Positions 1-6,869 of a stretch of 8,760 nucleotides of DNA are shown here, one piece after another; position 1 is the stretch's first letter, and the number at the start of each line of letters is the position of its first letter. The position numbers and the translations under genes are program-made. The DNA is from Anaeromyxobacter sp. Its GTDB lineage: Bacteria > Myxococcota > Myxococcia > Myxococcales > Anaeromyxobacteraceae. The stretch covers positions 1-8,760 of the forward strand of contig JAHWYA010000048.1 of NCBI GenBank assembly GCA_020028115.1, in the 5' to 3' direction. The notes beneath the pieces were generated by a model, which was given only the letters and a program-made list of their open reading frames with translations, was not told the DNA's origin and ran no database searches.

Positions 1-489
1 AAGGTCCCTCCGCTCCACCTCGTGCTCGCGTACCCCGAGGACCCGGGCCTCGCCATCCGCGCGGGCGACGCGTACCGCTGGCTCGACCGCGCGCGCGGGC
101 CCGCCGCGCCGCCGCTGCCCGCCCGTCCCGGCCGCTACCGGCCGTCCTTGCTCGGGAATGACCTCGAGGCGCCCTGCCTCGCGGAGAAGCCGGCGCTGCG
201 GAACTTGCTCGGGTGGCTTGTCGGCCACGGGGCGAGGGCTGCTATCATGTCGGGAAGCGGGCCGACCGTCTTCGGTGTGTTCGAAGGCCGCGGGGAGGCG
301 CGGAGGGCGGCCCGCCGGATCGAGACCACGGGAGGGGGCGTAGAACCGAAGGTGCAGGTCATCGCCGTGCGGACGGTGCGACGGCAACCGAGGGTTACGC
401 CATGGAGATCACCGAGGTCCGCGTCTTCCCGGTCACCGAGGAGAAGCTCAAGGCCTACGTCACGATCACGCTCGACGGCTGCTTCGTGA
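1..489 (+). CDS. ispE: 4-diphosphocytidyl-2-C-methyl-D-erythritol kinase, 3' part
   Basis: Cytosolic GHMP-family kinase that phosphorylates CDP-methylerythritol with ATP in the MEP isoprenoid pathway. The 5' end lies outside the window; the frame is open from base 1. Visible family landmarks are a beta strand and proline segment (LVLAYPEDPG), the NDLE motif near residue 48 of the fragment, and the glycine-rich third GHMP motif SGSGPTVFGVF (codons at about 250-282). The family's usual C-terminus falls near the residues VQVIAVRTV (about 352-378). Beyond that the frame stays open for about 36 more codons, giving an Arg/Ser/Pro-rich tail that lies partly inside spoVG in another frame, an 88-nt overlap. 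No stop occurs in any forward frame between about 344 and 402, so a simple frameshift does not supply an earlier stop after the conserved part. Identity is well supported; the tail is odd and its reality is uncertain. Confidence 0.88.
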   Translation, partial: KVPPLHLVLAYPEDPGLAIRAGDAYRWLDRARGPAAPPLPARPGRYRPSLLGNDLEAPCLAEKPALRNLLGWLVGHGARAAIMSGSGPTVFGVFEGRGEARRAARRIETTGGGVEPKVQVIAVRTVRRQPRVTPWRSPRSASSRSPRRSSRPTSRSRSTAAS

Positions 490-695
490 TCCGGGACCTC
501 AAGGTCATCCACGGGAACACCGGGCTGTTCATCGCGATGCCGGCCAAGCGTCGCAAGGACGGCTCCTTCAAGGACATCGCCCACCCTCTCAACTCGGAGA
601 CGAGGGAGCGGATGGAGCGCATCATCCTCGCCGAATACGAGCGCGAGGTCGCGCGCGGGAGTGCCCGCCTGGCGGGCACCGAAGCGCACGACTGA
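402..695 (+). CDS. spoVG: Septation/regulatory protein SpoVG
   Basis: Encodes 97 residues, the usual SpoVG size. The protein begins MEITEVRVFPV and contains the highly conserved core with GCFVIRDLKVIHG, LFIAMPAKRRKDGSFKDIAHPLN and a C-terminal Arg/Glu helix. SpoVG homologues bind nucleic acids: in Bacillus it affects sporulation septation, and in other Firmicutes and spirochaetes it acts as a DNA- or RNA-binding regulator. Its role in deltaproteobacteria is less clear. The ATG at 402 was chosen because homology starts exactly there and a GAGGG Shine-Dalgarno (390-394) sits 7 nt upstream. An upstream in-frame extension back to 213 is only a shadow of ispE. The gene starts inside the ispE reading frame, so the two are probably co-transcribed. 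The ispE-spoVG-prs order resembles the ispE/spoVG/prs/ctc neighbourhood known from Bacillus and many deltaproteobacteria. Confidence 0.95.
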   Translation: MEITEVRVFPVTEEKLKAYVTITLDGCFVIRDLKVIHGNTGLFIAMPAKRRKDGSFKDIAHPLNSETRERMERIILAEYEREVARGSARLAGTEAHD

Positions 696-722
696 GCGGC
701 TCTGCGAGGGGGGGCTGGGCAC

Positions 723-740
723 ACGCCCGTCGACGGGCGT
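723..740. repeat. Perfect 18-bp palindrome upstream of prs
   Basis: The sequence ACGCCCGTCGACGGGCGT is its own exact reverse complement. As RNA it would form a 7-bp GC-rich stem with a TCGA loop, 28 nt after the spoVG stop. As DNA it overlaps the -35 element of the promoter proposed at 730-759, so it could be an operator for a dimeric repressor of prs. No U-tract follows, so it is not a textbook intrinsic terminator. The palindrome is certain; its function is inferred. Confidence 0.6.
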
Positions 741-759
741 CGGACCCATTCGGTATAAG
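730..759 (+). promoter_or_regulatory. Candidate sigma-70-type promoter for prs
   Basis: A TCGACG hexamer (730-735, 4 of 6 matches to TTGACA) is followed after 18 nt by TATAAG (754-759, 5 of 6 matches to TATAAT), which stands out in this GC-rich stretch. The start site would fall near 766, giving a leader of about 70 nt before the prs ATG. The -35 lies inside the 18-bp palindrome. Confidence 0.45.
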
Positions 760-838
760 GCGCCCCGTGGCGGGACGGGACGCGGCACCGACCCCGCCGT
801 AGACCCTAGTTTCCTCGGCAGTCGCGGAGAGCGCGCTC

Positions 839-1804
839 ATGGTCACGAACGGACGCCGGCACGACTACCGGGTGTTCGCCGGCAACTCGAACCCCAAGCT
901 CGCAGCCGAGATCTGCAAGGAGCTCGGCCGCCCGCTCTCGCCCGCCGAGGTCGGCCGCTTCTCGGACGGCGAGATCCAGGTGGAGATCGGCGAGAACGTC
1001 CGCGGGCTCGACAGCTTCATCGTCCAGTCCACCTGCCCGGACGCGAACACGAACCTGATGGAGCTGCTCATCATGGCGGACGCGCTGAAGCGCGCGTCCG
1101 CGGGCTCCATCACCGCCGTCATCCCGTACTACGGTTACGCGCGCCAGGACCGGAAGAGCGCGTCGCGCGTGCCGATCACCGCGAAGCTCGTCGCGGATCT
1201 CATCGAGGCCGCCGGCGTCACCCGCGTCGTGTCGATGGACATGCACGCGGGGCAGATCCAGGGCTTCTTCTCGATCCCGTTCGATCACCTCTACGCCGCG
1301 CCCGTGCTCCTCGAGCACATGCGCCGGCGGTTCGACGGCGACTCGCAGAACGTCGTGATCGTCTCGCCCGACGCGGGCGGCGTGGAGCGCGCCCGCGCGT
1401 ACTCGAAGCGGCTCGGCTCGACCCTCGGCATCGTCGACAAGCGCCGCACGAAGCCGAACGTCGCCGAGATCATGAACGTCATCGGCGAGGTGCAGGGGAA
1501 GGTCGCGATCCTCCTCGACGACATGATCGACACGGCCGGCACGCTCACGCAGGCGGCGAACGCGCTCATGGACAAGGGCGCGACGCGGGTCTTCGCGTAC
1601 GCGACGCACGCGGTCCTGTCCGGCCCCGCGGTCGACCGGATCATGAAGAGCCCGATCGAGGAGGTCGTCGTCACGAACTCGATCCCGTTCGGCCCGGCCG
1701 CCGCGGCCTGCCCGAAGATCCGGGCCCTCTCCGTCGCCGAGCTGCTCGCCGAGGCGATCCGGCGCATCCACTCGGCCGACTCGCTCTCGAGCCTGTTCGT
1801 CTAG
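839..1804 (+). CDS. prs: Ribose-phosphate pyrophosphokinase (PRPP synthetase)
   Basis: Makes phosphoribosyl pyrophosphate from ribose 5-phosphate and ATP, the shared precursor of purines, pyrimidines, NAD, histidine and tryptophan; cytosolic. At 321 residues it has the normal class I length. Visible motifs are FSDGE (residues 41-45), the ATP-site stretch [11 protein letters not shown], a conserved [10 protein letters not shown] with His136, the [10 protein letters not shown] loop, the catalytic flexible-loop lysine in [10 protein letters not shown] (Lys201), and the PRPP-binding motif DDMIDTAGT (227-235). It ends in the typical SLSSLF. The ATG is preceded by GGAGA (826-830) at 8 nt spacing. 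It sits 143 bp after spoVG with its own promoter candidate. In many relatives rplY/ctc and pth follow prs directly; here about 6.3 kb separates prs from rplY. Essential housekeeping gene; identity is secure. Confidence 0.98.
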   Translation: MVTNGRRHDYRVFAGNSNPKLAAEICKELGRPLSPAEVGRFSDGEIQVEIGENVRGLDSFIVQSTCPDANTNLMELLIMADALKRASAGSITAVIPYYGYARQDRKSASRVPITAKLVADLIEAAGVTRVVSMDMHAGQIQGFFSIPFDHLYAAPVLLEHMRRRFDGDSQNVVIVSPDAGGVERARAYSKRLGSTLGIVDKRRTKPNVAEIMNVIGEVQGKVAILLDDMIDTAGTLTQAANALMDKGATRVFAYATHAVLSGPAVDRIMKSPIEEVVVTNSIPFGPAAAACPKIRALSVAELLAEAIRRIHSADSLSSLFV

Positions 1805-1807
1805 CGC

Positions 1808-1856
1808 GCTCCTCCGGGCGCCCGCCTCCCAACTCGACCGGCCGACCCGGAGGGGC
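1808..1856 (+). terminator. Possible hairpin terminator after prs
   Basis: An 11-bp stem can form between 1808-1818 and 1846-1856 (core CCTCCGGG with CCCGGAGG, one G-U pair), starting 4 nt after the prs stop. The loop is long, 27 nt, and there is no U-tract. It may slow or end transcription with Rho, or only stabilise the mRNA 3' end. Its position between prs and a new promoter fits a boundary, but the call is weak. Confidence 0.3.
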
Positions 1857-1881
1857 TCGCGCTCACGGCGGGGACCCGCGG

Positions 1882-1887
1882 TATACT
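1882..1887 (+). promoter_or_regulatory. Candidate -10 box for the sensor operon
   Basis: TATACT matches the -10 consensus at 5 of 6 positions and is almost the only AT-rich hexamer in the prs downstream gap. Transcription would start near 1894, about 20 nt before the DUF3311 ATG. No good -35 is seen 15 to 19 nt upstream, so the promoter may need an activator. Confidence 0.4.
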
Positions 1888-1913
1888 CGCCGTGTCGGCT
1901 CCGGAGGTCGTGC

Positions 1914-2114
1914 ATGGGGCGCGCCGACGCGACCGGGCAGCGGCTCGCGGCCATCTTCATGATGGGCTGCGTCCTCCTCAACCACCCCATCGCCTCCCTC
2001 TTCAGCCGCCCGGTGGACCTGGGGGGGATCCCGCTGCCCTACGCGTACGTGTTCTTCGCGTGGGGGCTGGTCATCGCGCTCATGGCGTGGGTGGTCGAGC
2101 GGCCCCGGGACTAG
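1914..2114 (+). CDS. DUF3311-type small membrane protein
   Basis: A 66-residue protein with two predicted membrane helices (about residues 10-30 and 41-61) joined by a short loop with Pro and Arg-Pro-Val-Asp-Leu, and a charged C-terminal tail (ERPRD). Size, the LLNHPI / PYAYVFFAWGL pattern and its place directly upstream of a sodium:solute symporter domain fit DUF3311, small proteins that regularly accompany SSS transporters. They are thought to be accessory subunits, but the biochemical role is unproven. The start is supported by a strong GGAGG Shine-Dalgarno (1903-1907) 6 nt upstream. Its stop codon lies inside the Shine-Dalgarno of the next gene, so the two are likely translationally coupled. 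From memory, Pseudomonas cbrA also has a small membrane ORF (cbrX) immediately upstream, which makes this a plausible counterpart. Confidence 0.8.
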   Translation: MGRADATGQRLAAIFMMGCVLLNHPIASLFSRPVDLGGIPLPYAYVFFAWGLVIALMAWVVERPRD

Positions 2115-2123
2115 GAGCGGCGC

Positions 2124-4892
2124 ATGCTCCAGGGTTGGGTGATCGTCGCCGTCTCGCTCGCGTACCTGGGCGTCCTGTTCGCGATCGCCACCTTCGGCGA
2201 CCGGCGCGCCGAGGCGGGCCGCTCGATCATCGCGAACCCCTGGACGTACGCGCTCTCGCTCGCCGTCTACTGCACCACCTGGACGTTCTACGGGAGCGTG
2301 GGGCGGGCGGCGTCGAGCGGCATCGGGTTCCTCCCGGTCTACCTCGGTCCCACCCTGATGGTGGCGCTGTGGTGGCTCGTGCTGCGGAAGATCATCCGCA
2401 TCAGCAAGGCGTACCGGATCACGTCGATCGCGGACCTCGTCGCGTCGCGCTACGGCAAGAGCCAGCTGCTCGGGGGGCTCGTGACGGTGATCGCGGTGGT
2501 GGGGGTGATCCCGTACATCTCGCTCCAGCTCAAGGCGATCTCGGGGAGCTTCTCGATCCTGCTCCGGTATCCGAGCGTGGTGATGCCCGGGGGCGGGACC
2601 GACTCCCCCCCGTTCCACGACCACGCGTTCTACATCGCGATCGCGCTCGCCGCGTTCACCATCCTCTTCGGGACCCGCCACCTCGACGTCACCGAGCGGC
2701 ACGAGGGGCTCGTCGCCGCCATCGCGTTCGAGTCGTTGGTGAAGCTCCTCGCGTTCCTCGCGGTGGGGGCGTTCGTCACCTACGGCGTGTACGGCGGGGT
2801 CGGGGACATCTTCCGGCGCGCGGCCGAGTCGCCGCGGCTCCGCGAGCTCGCGAGCGCCGCGGGCGCGGGCGGGAGCTGGGGCAACTGGATCCTGCTCACG
2901 CTGCTCTCGATGCTGTCGGTGATGTTCCTCCCGCGCCAGTTCCAGATCTCGGTCGTGGAGAACGTGGACGAGGATCACCTCCGCAAGGCGATCTGGCTGT
3001 TCCCGCTCTACCTCCTGCTCATCAACCTGTTCGTCCTCCCCGTGGCGCTCGGCGGGCTCATGATCTTCGCGGACGGCCAGGTCGACGCGGACACGTTCGT
3101 GCTCACCTTGCCGATGGCGCGACGGGCGGAGGGACTCGCGCTGTTCGCGTACCTCGGCGGCCTCTCCGCCGGGACCGGGATGGTGATCGTCGAGACGATC
3201 GCCCTCTCGACCATGGTCTGCAACGACCTCGTGATGCCGGTCCTGCTCCGGATGCGCTCCCTGCGCCTGAACGAGCGCCGCGACGTGTCCCGCCTCCTCG
3301 TCTCGATCCGGCGGCTCGCGATCGTCCTCATCCTCTTCCTCGGCTACCTCTACTTCCGGATGGCGGGCGAGGCGTACGCGCTCGTGGCCATCGGGCTCAT
3401 CTCGTTCGCCGCCGTGGCCCAGTTCGCCCCGGCGATCCTCGGCGGGATCTACTGGCGGCGCGCGACGCGGGCGGGCGCGTTCGCGGGGCTCCTCGCCGGG
3501 TTCGCCGCGTGGGCCTACACGCTCGCCCTCCCCTCCATCGCGCGGTCGGGCTGGCTCTCCGCCGCGTTCGTGGAGGAGGGACCGTTCGGCATCGCGCTCC
3601 TCCGGCCGCAGCAGCTCTTCGGGCTCACCGGGCTCGACGGCACCTCCCACGCGCTGTTCTGGAGCCTGCTCGCCAACGTCGGCCTCTACGTCGGCGTGTC
3701 GCTCTGGACGAATCCGCGGCCCGAGGAGCTGCGCCAGGCCGCGCTCTTCGTGGACGTGCTCGAGCGGACCGCCGCCCCCGAGCGGACGCGGGTCGGGCCG
3801 GGCCGGGCGTCGGCCGCGGACCTCCTCCCGGTGATCGGGCGGTTCCTCGGCCCGGGCCGGGCGCGCGAGGCGTTCCTCGCCTACGCGCGGCGCCGCGGGG
3901 TCGGCACGATCGACGAGCTCCGGGCGGACGCCGACGTCGTCCAGTTCGCCGAGACGCAGCTCGCGGGCGCGATCGGGAGCGCCTCGGCGCGCGTCATCGT
4001 CTCGTCGGTGGTGAAGGAGGAGCCGCCCGGGCTCGACGAGGTGATGGACATCCTCGACGAGGCGACCCAGGTCCGCGCCTACAGCCGGCAGCTCGAGCAG
4101 AAGCAGCGGGAGCTCGAGACGGCCACCGCGGAGCTGCGCGCGGCGAACGCGCGGCTGCAGGAGCTCGACCGGCTGAAGGACGAGTTCATGTCCACGGTGA
4201 CGCACGAGCTGCGCACGCCCCTCACCTCGATCCGCGCCGTCTCGGAGATCCTCCTCGACTCGCCGGAGATCGCGCCCGAGGAGCGCGAGCGCTTCCTCGC
4301 CATCATCGTGAAGGAGACCGAGCGGCTCACCCGGCTCATCAACCAGACGCTCGACATGGCCAAGATCGAGTCGGGCAGCGCGGAGTGGCACACCGCCGAG
4401 CTCGACGTGCAGGAGATCGTCCGCGAGGCGGTCGACGCGACGAGTCAGCTCTTCCGCGAGAAGGGGGTGGCCCTCTCCGTGCGCACCGCGGGCCCGCTCC
4501 CGCCGGTGAGGGGGGACCGCGATCGCCTGATGCAGGTCCTCATCAACCTCCTCTCCAACGCGGTGAAGTTCTGCCCGCCGACCGCGGGGCGGGTCGAGGT
4601 CCGCGCGGAGATGGCGGCCGGCGCGGTCCGGGTGGACGTCGAGGACAACGGGCCCGGGATCCCCGCCCGCGACCACGAGGCGATCTTCGAGCGGTTCAAG
4701 CGGCTCGCCGTCGATGGGCAGCCGGCCGGGAGCGGGCTCGGGCTCGCGATCAGCCGCCGGATCGTCGAGCACCTCGGCGGTCGGCTGTGGGTCGACAGCG
4801 ACGTGGGCCGGGGCTCGATCTTCTCGTTCGCGCTGCCCCTCGAGACCCCCGCGCCGGCGGGCGACGGCGTACCGGCGCGGATCGCGGGCTGA
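2124..4892 (+). CDS. CbrA-like sodium:solute symporter/STAC/histidine kinase fusion
   Basis: A 922-residue integral membrane sensor kinase. Residues about 1-530 are a multi-helix SSS (PutP/SLC5-like) transporter domain, with patterns typical of the kinase-fused branch (ANPWTYALSLAVYCTTWTFYGSVG, GTRHLDVTERHEGLVAAIAFES, GTGMVIVETIALSTMVCNDLV). Residues about 564-632 fit the STAC linker domain, including AGAIGSASARV. A coiled coil (about 650-686) leads into the HisKA domain with phospho-acceptor His694 in HELRTP, and the HATPase domain with N box Asn812, G1 box DNGPG at Asp841, F box (854-861) and G2 box GSGLGL (869-874). All kinase boxes are intact. Unlike Pseudomonas CbrA, no PAS domain seems to fit between STAC and HisKA, and there is no fused receiver. 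The ATG follows an AGGAG (2113-2117) overlapping the previous stop. Likely role: sensing, and perhaps importing, a small nutrient with Na+ and passing phosphate to the regulator encoded next. Substrate is unknown. Confidence 0.93.
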   Translation: MLQGWVIVAVSLAYLGVLFAIATFGDRRAEAGRSIIANPWTYALSLAVYCTTWTFYGSVGRAASSGIGFLPVYLGPTLMVALWWLVLRKIIRISKAYRITSIADLVASRYGKSQLLGGLVTVIAVVGVIPYISLQLKAISGSFSILLRYPSVVMPGGGTDSPPFHDHAFYIAIALAAFTILFGTRHLDVTERHEGLVAAIAFESLVKLLAFLAVGAFVTYGVYGGVGDIFRRAAESPRLRELASAAGAGGSWGNWILLTLLSMLSVMFLPRQFQISVVENVDEDHLRKAIWLFPLYLLLINLFVLPVALGGLMIFADGQVDADTFVLTLPMARRAEGLALFAYLGGLSAGTGMVIVETIALSTMVCNDLVMPVLLRMRSLRLNERRDVSRLLVSIRRLAIVLILFLGYLYFRMAGEAYALVAIGLISFAAVAQFAPAILGGIYWRRATRAGAFAGLLAGFAAWAYTLALPSIARSGWLSAAFVEEGPFGIALLRPQQLFGLTGLDGTSHALFWSLLANVGLYVGVSLWTNPRPEELRQAALFVDVLERTAAPERTRVGPGRASAADLLPVIGRFLGPGRAREAFLAYARRRGVGTIDELRADADVVQFAETQLAGAIGSASARVIVSSVVKEEPPGLDEVMDILDEATQVRAYSRQLEQKQRELETATAELRAANARLQELDRLKDEFMSTVTHELRTPLTSIRAVSEILLDSPEIAPEERERFLAIIVKETERLTRLINQTLDMAKIESGSAEWHTAELDVQEIVREAVDATSQLFREKGVALSVRTAGPLPPVRGDRDRLMQVLINLLSNAVKFCPPTAGRVEVRAEMAAGAVRVDVEDNGPGIPARDHEAIFERFKRLAVDGQPAGSGLGLAISRRIVEHLGGRLWVDSDVGRGSIFSFALPLETPAPAGDGVPARIAG

Positions 4893-4910
4893 GCAGCCCG
4901 GGAGGACCCC

Positions 4911-5285
4911 ATGCGAGAGCGCATCCTCATCGTGGACGACGAGCCGAGCATCGTCGTGCCCCTCGAGTTCCTCATGCGGCGGGAGGGCTGGGACGTGGAG
5001 GTCGCCGCGGACGGCGTGGCGGCGCTCGAGGCGGTCGCGCGCGTCGCGCCGAACCTCGTGATCCTCGACGTGATGCTCCCCAAGATGAACGGCTTCGAGG
5101 TGTGCGAGCGGCTCCGCGCCGATCCCCGGTGGCGGGGGCTGCGGATCCTCATGCTCACCGCGAAGGGGCGGGAGCAGGAGGTGCAGAAGGGGCTCGACGT
5201 CGGCGCGGACGCCTACGTGACGAAGCCGTTCTCGACCCGGGACCTGGTGGCGAGGATCCGCGGGCTCCTCGGAGGCCCCCGGTGA
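4911..5285 (+). CDS. Single-domain response regulator (CheY/Spo0F-like receiver)
   Basis: A 124-residue stand-alone receiver domain and probable phosphorylation partner of the kinase encoded 18 nt upstream. All key residues are visible: the acidic pair Asp9-Asp10 (LIVDDEPS), phospho-acceptor Asp53 in LVILDVMLPKMNGFE, Thr83 in LMLTAK, and Lys105 in TKPF. There is no DNA-binding or enzymatic output domain; the protein ends with the last receiver helix. It must therefore act by binding another protein or by passing the phosphate on. The start has a strong GGAGG (4901-4905) at 5 nt spacing. The stop overlaps the start of the nucleotidyltransferase gene, so that protein is the obvious candidate partner, by inference. 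CbrA in Pseudomonas uses an NtrC-type regulator instead. Confidence 0.95.
   Translation: MRERILIVDDEPSIVVPLEFLMRREGWDVEVAADGVAALEAVARVAPNLVILDVMLPKMNGFEVCERLRADPRWRGLRILMLTAKGREQEVQKGLDVGADAYVTKPFSTRDLVARIRGLLGGPR
5271..5284 (+). promoter_or_regulatory. Shine-Dalgarno deciding the GTG start of the nucleotidyltransferase
   Basis: GGAGG (5271-5275), inside the last codons of the response regulator gene, lies 6 nt before a GTG (5282-5284) that overlaps the regulator's TGA as GTGA. This spacing supports the GTG over the in-frame ATG at 5354, which has no comparable site and would trim only 24 residues. It also implies translational coupling. Confidence 0.7.
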
Positions 5286-6778
5286 CCGGCGCGCCGCCGC
5301 GGACCCCGATCCCGGAGCCGGGCGCCGCCGCGGACGCGCGACGGGCGCTCACGATGTTCAGCCCGGTCTCGGCGATCGTGCGGCGCGACGCGTTCACGGT
5401 CCCGCTCGAGGCCACGATCCGCGAGACGCTCGAGCGGATGGACCGGGCGCGCACCAGCGTGGTCGTGGTCCTCGATCCGGGCGGACGCGTCCCGCTCGGC
5501 ATCTTCACGCACGAGGACGTCGTGCGCCGCGTGGTGCTCGCCGGCTCGAGCCTCGCCGACCCGGTCGCCACCGTGATGACGAGCGGCCTCGTGACGATCG
5601 CGCCCCAGGCGACCGCCCACCAGGCGATCCTGACGATGGCGCGCCACGAGGTGCGCCACCTCGTCGTCGTCGACGGGTCGGGCTCGTTCGTGGGTATCCT
5701 GTCGCGGGAGGCGCTCCTCACGCTCGCGCGCGTCGGCGTCGACGAGATCGGCGATCGGATCCAGACGGCGACCGACCTCCGGGACCTCCAGGCCGCCGCC
5801 GCCGGCATCCGGCGCCTCACCGGGGCGCTGCTCGCGCAGCGCGTCCACGTCGAGCTGCTCACCCACTTCATCTCGACGCTGGACGACCTCCTCACCGTCC
5901 GGCTCGTCGAGCTCACCGCGGACGCCTTCGACCTCCCGCCGGTGCCCTTCTGCTGGATCGCGCTCGGCTCCGAGGGGCGGCTGGAGCAGACCTTCGCCAC
6001 CGACCAGGACAACGGGATCATCTTCGAGGCCGACGACGCCGACGCGGAGGCGATCCGCGCCCGGTTCCTGCCCTTCGCGCACGCGGTGAACGAGGCGCTC
6101 GCCGCCTGCGGCTTCCCGCTCTGCAAGGGGAACATCATGGCGTCGAACCCCCTCTGGTGCCTCTCGGAAGGGGAGTGGCGGCGGACGTTCGCGCGCTGGC
6201 TCGACGTGCCGGAGCCGGACGCGATCCTGAACGCGTCGATCTTCTTCGACCTGCGACCGGTCTACGGCCGGACCGCGCTCGCCGAGCGGCTCTGGGAGTG
6301 GCTGCTTCCGGCGGCGCGGCGGGCCCCGCTCTTCCTCGCGCTGCTCGCGCGCAAGGCGCTCGAGCACCGCGCGCCCCTCGGGCGGATCCGCGACTTCGTC
6401 TTCGACCGGTCGAAGGAGTTCCCGCGCACCCTCGAGCTGAAGGCGCTCGGGTCGCGCCTGTTCGTCGAGGCGGCGCGCGTCCTCGCGCTGTCGCTCGGCA
6501 TCCCCCACACGAACACCGCCGAGCGCCTCCGCGCTGGCGCGGACGCCGGTGCGCTCGACCGGCGCGACGCGGCCGCCATGGTGGAGGGGTTCCACTTCAT
6601 CCACCTCCTGCGGCTCAGGAACCAGGTCGACCGCGGGGCGGACGCGGACGGCGCGAACCGGGTGGATCCCCGGCTGCTCAACGAGCTCGACCGCGCCGTC
6701 CTCAAGGAGGCGCTGCGCCAGCTCCGGAAGCTCCAGGACCGCGTGGCCCTCGACCACCGGATCGAGTCCTTCGGGTGA
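5282..6778 (+). CDS. CBS-pair/DUF294 GlnD-like nucleotidyltransferase
   Basis: A 498-residue cytosolic signalling protein from a GTG start. Domains in order: a short Pro/Ala-rich leader (1-24), two CBS domains (about 27-85 and 98-152) that usually bind adenosine nucleotides, a DUF294 nucleotidyltransferase domain, and a C-terminal DUF294_C helical region (about 355-495). The catalytic signature is complete: Gly229-Ser230 in ALGSEGR followed by Asp241 and Asp243 in TDQDNG, as in GlnD-type enzymes that transfer a nucleotide to a protein. The family stretch NIMASNPLWCLSEGEWRRTFARWL and FFDLRPVYG follow. Many relatives (over 600 residues) also carry an N-terminal cyclic-nucleotide-binding domain; that is absent here. 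Relatives are often encoded next to SSS transporters. The 4-nt overlap with the response regulator and shared operon suggest it is the output or modulator of the sensor kinase. Target protein and nucleotide are unknown. Confidence 0.9.
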   Translation: MTGAPPRTPIPEPGAAADARRALTMFSPVSAIVRRDAFTVPLEATIRETLERMDRARTSVVVVLDPGGRVPLGIFTHEDVVRRVVLAGSSLADPVATVMTSGLVTIAPQATAHQAILTMARHEVRHLVVVDGSGSFVGILSREALLTLARVGVDEIGDRIQTATDLRDLQAAAAGIRRLTGALLAQRVHVELLTHFISTLDDLLTVRLVELTADAFDLPPVPFCWIALGSEGRLEQTFATDQDNGIIFEADDADAEAIRARFLPFAHAVNEALAACGFPLCKGNIMASNPLWCLSEGEWRRTFARWLDVPEPDAILNASIFFDLRPVYGRTALAERLWEWLLPAARRAPLFLALLARKALEHRAPLGRIRDFVFDRSKEFPRTLELKALGSRLFVEAARVLALSLGIPHTNTAERLRAGADAGALDRRDAAAMVEGFHFIHLLRLRNQVDRGADADGANRVDPRLLNELDRAVLKEALRQLRKLQDRVALDHRIESFG

Positions 6779-6804
6779 CGCCGCGGCGCTTGCCGGAGGC
6801 CCTC

Positions 6805-6841
6805 GCGCGGCCACGACGGCCCCGGTGACGCATGGCCGCGC
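6805..6841 (+). terminator. Possible hairpin terminator after the sensor operon
   Basis: A perfect 9-bp GC stem (GCGCGGCCA at 6805-6813 with TGGCCGCGC at 6833-6841) and a 19-nt loop, 26 nt after the nucleotidyltransferase stop. No U-tract follows. The site fits the end of the operon but could be chance in such GC-rich DNA. Confidence 0.33.
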
Positions 6842-6869
6842 TGCTCACGCCGGCTGGACGGCCGCGACA

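Noticed and set aside
341..343. TAG as the true ispE stop after a frameshift
   Set aside because: It would remove the conserved C-terminal strand (VQVIAVRTV) that is intact in the current frame, so a frameshift upstream is unlikely.
769..798. GGCGGG/CCCGCC stem in the prs leader
   Set aside because: Only 6 bp with an 18-nt loop in very GC-rich DNA; expected by chance.
1863..4772. Antisense open frame of 969 codons opposite the kinase gene
   Set aside because: Composition is dominated by Arg, Glu, Asp, Pro and His, as expected for the reverse complement of GC3-rich codons; no motif and no plausible start.
1892..5281. Very long open forward frame (frame 2) running through the DUF3311, kinase and regulator genes into the nucleotidyltransferase
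   Set aside because: Its translation over 1892-5281 is Arg/Ala/Pro-rich with no recognisable domain and it overlaps well-supported genes. It is a stop-poor shadow caused by high GC; only the part from 5282 is real.
5213..6814. Antisense open frame of 533 codons opposite the nucleotidyltransferase gene
   Set aside because: Same shadow composition, fully covered by a gene with clear domain motifs on the + strand.
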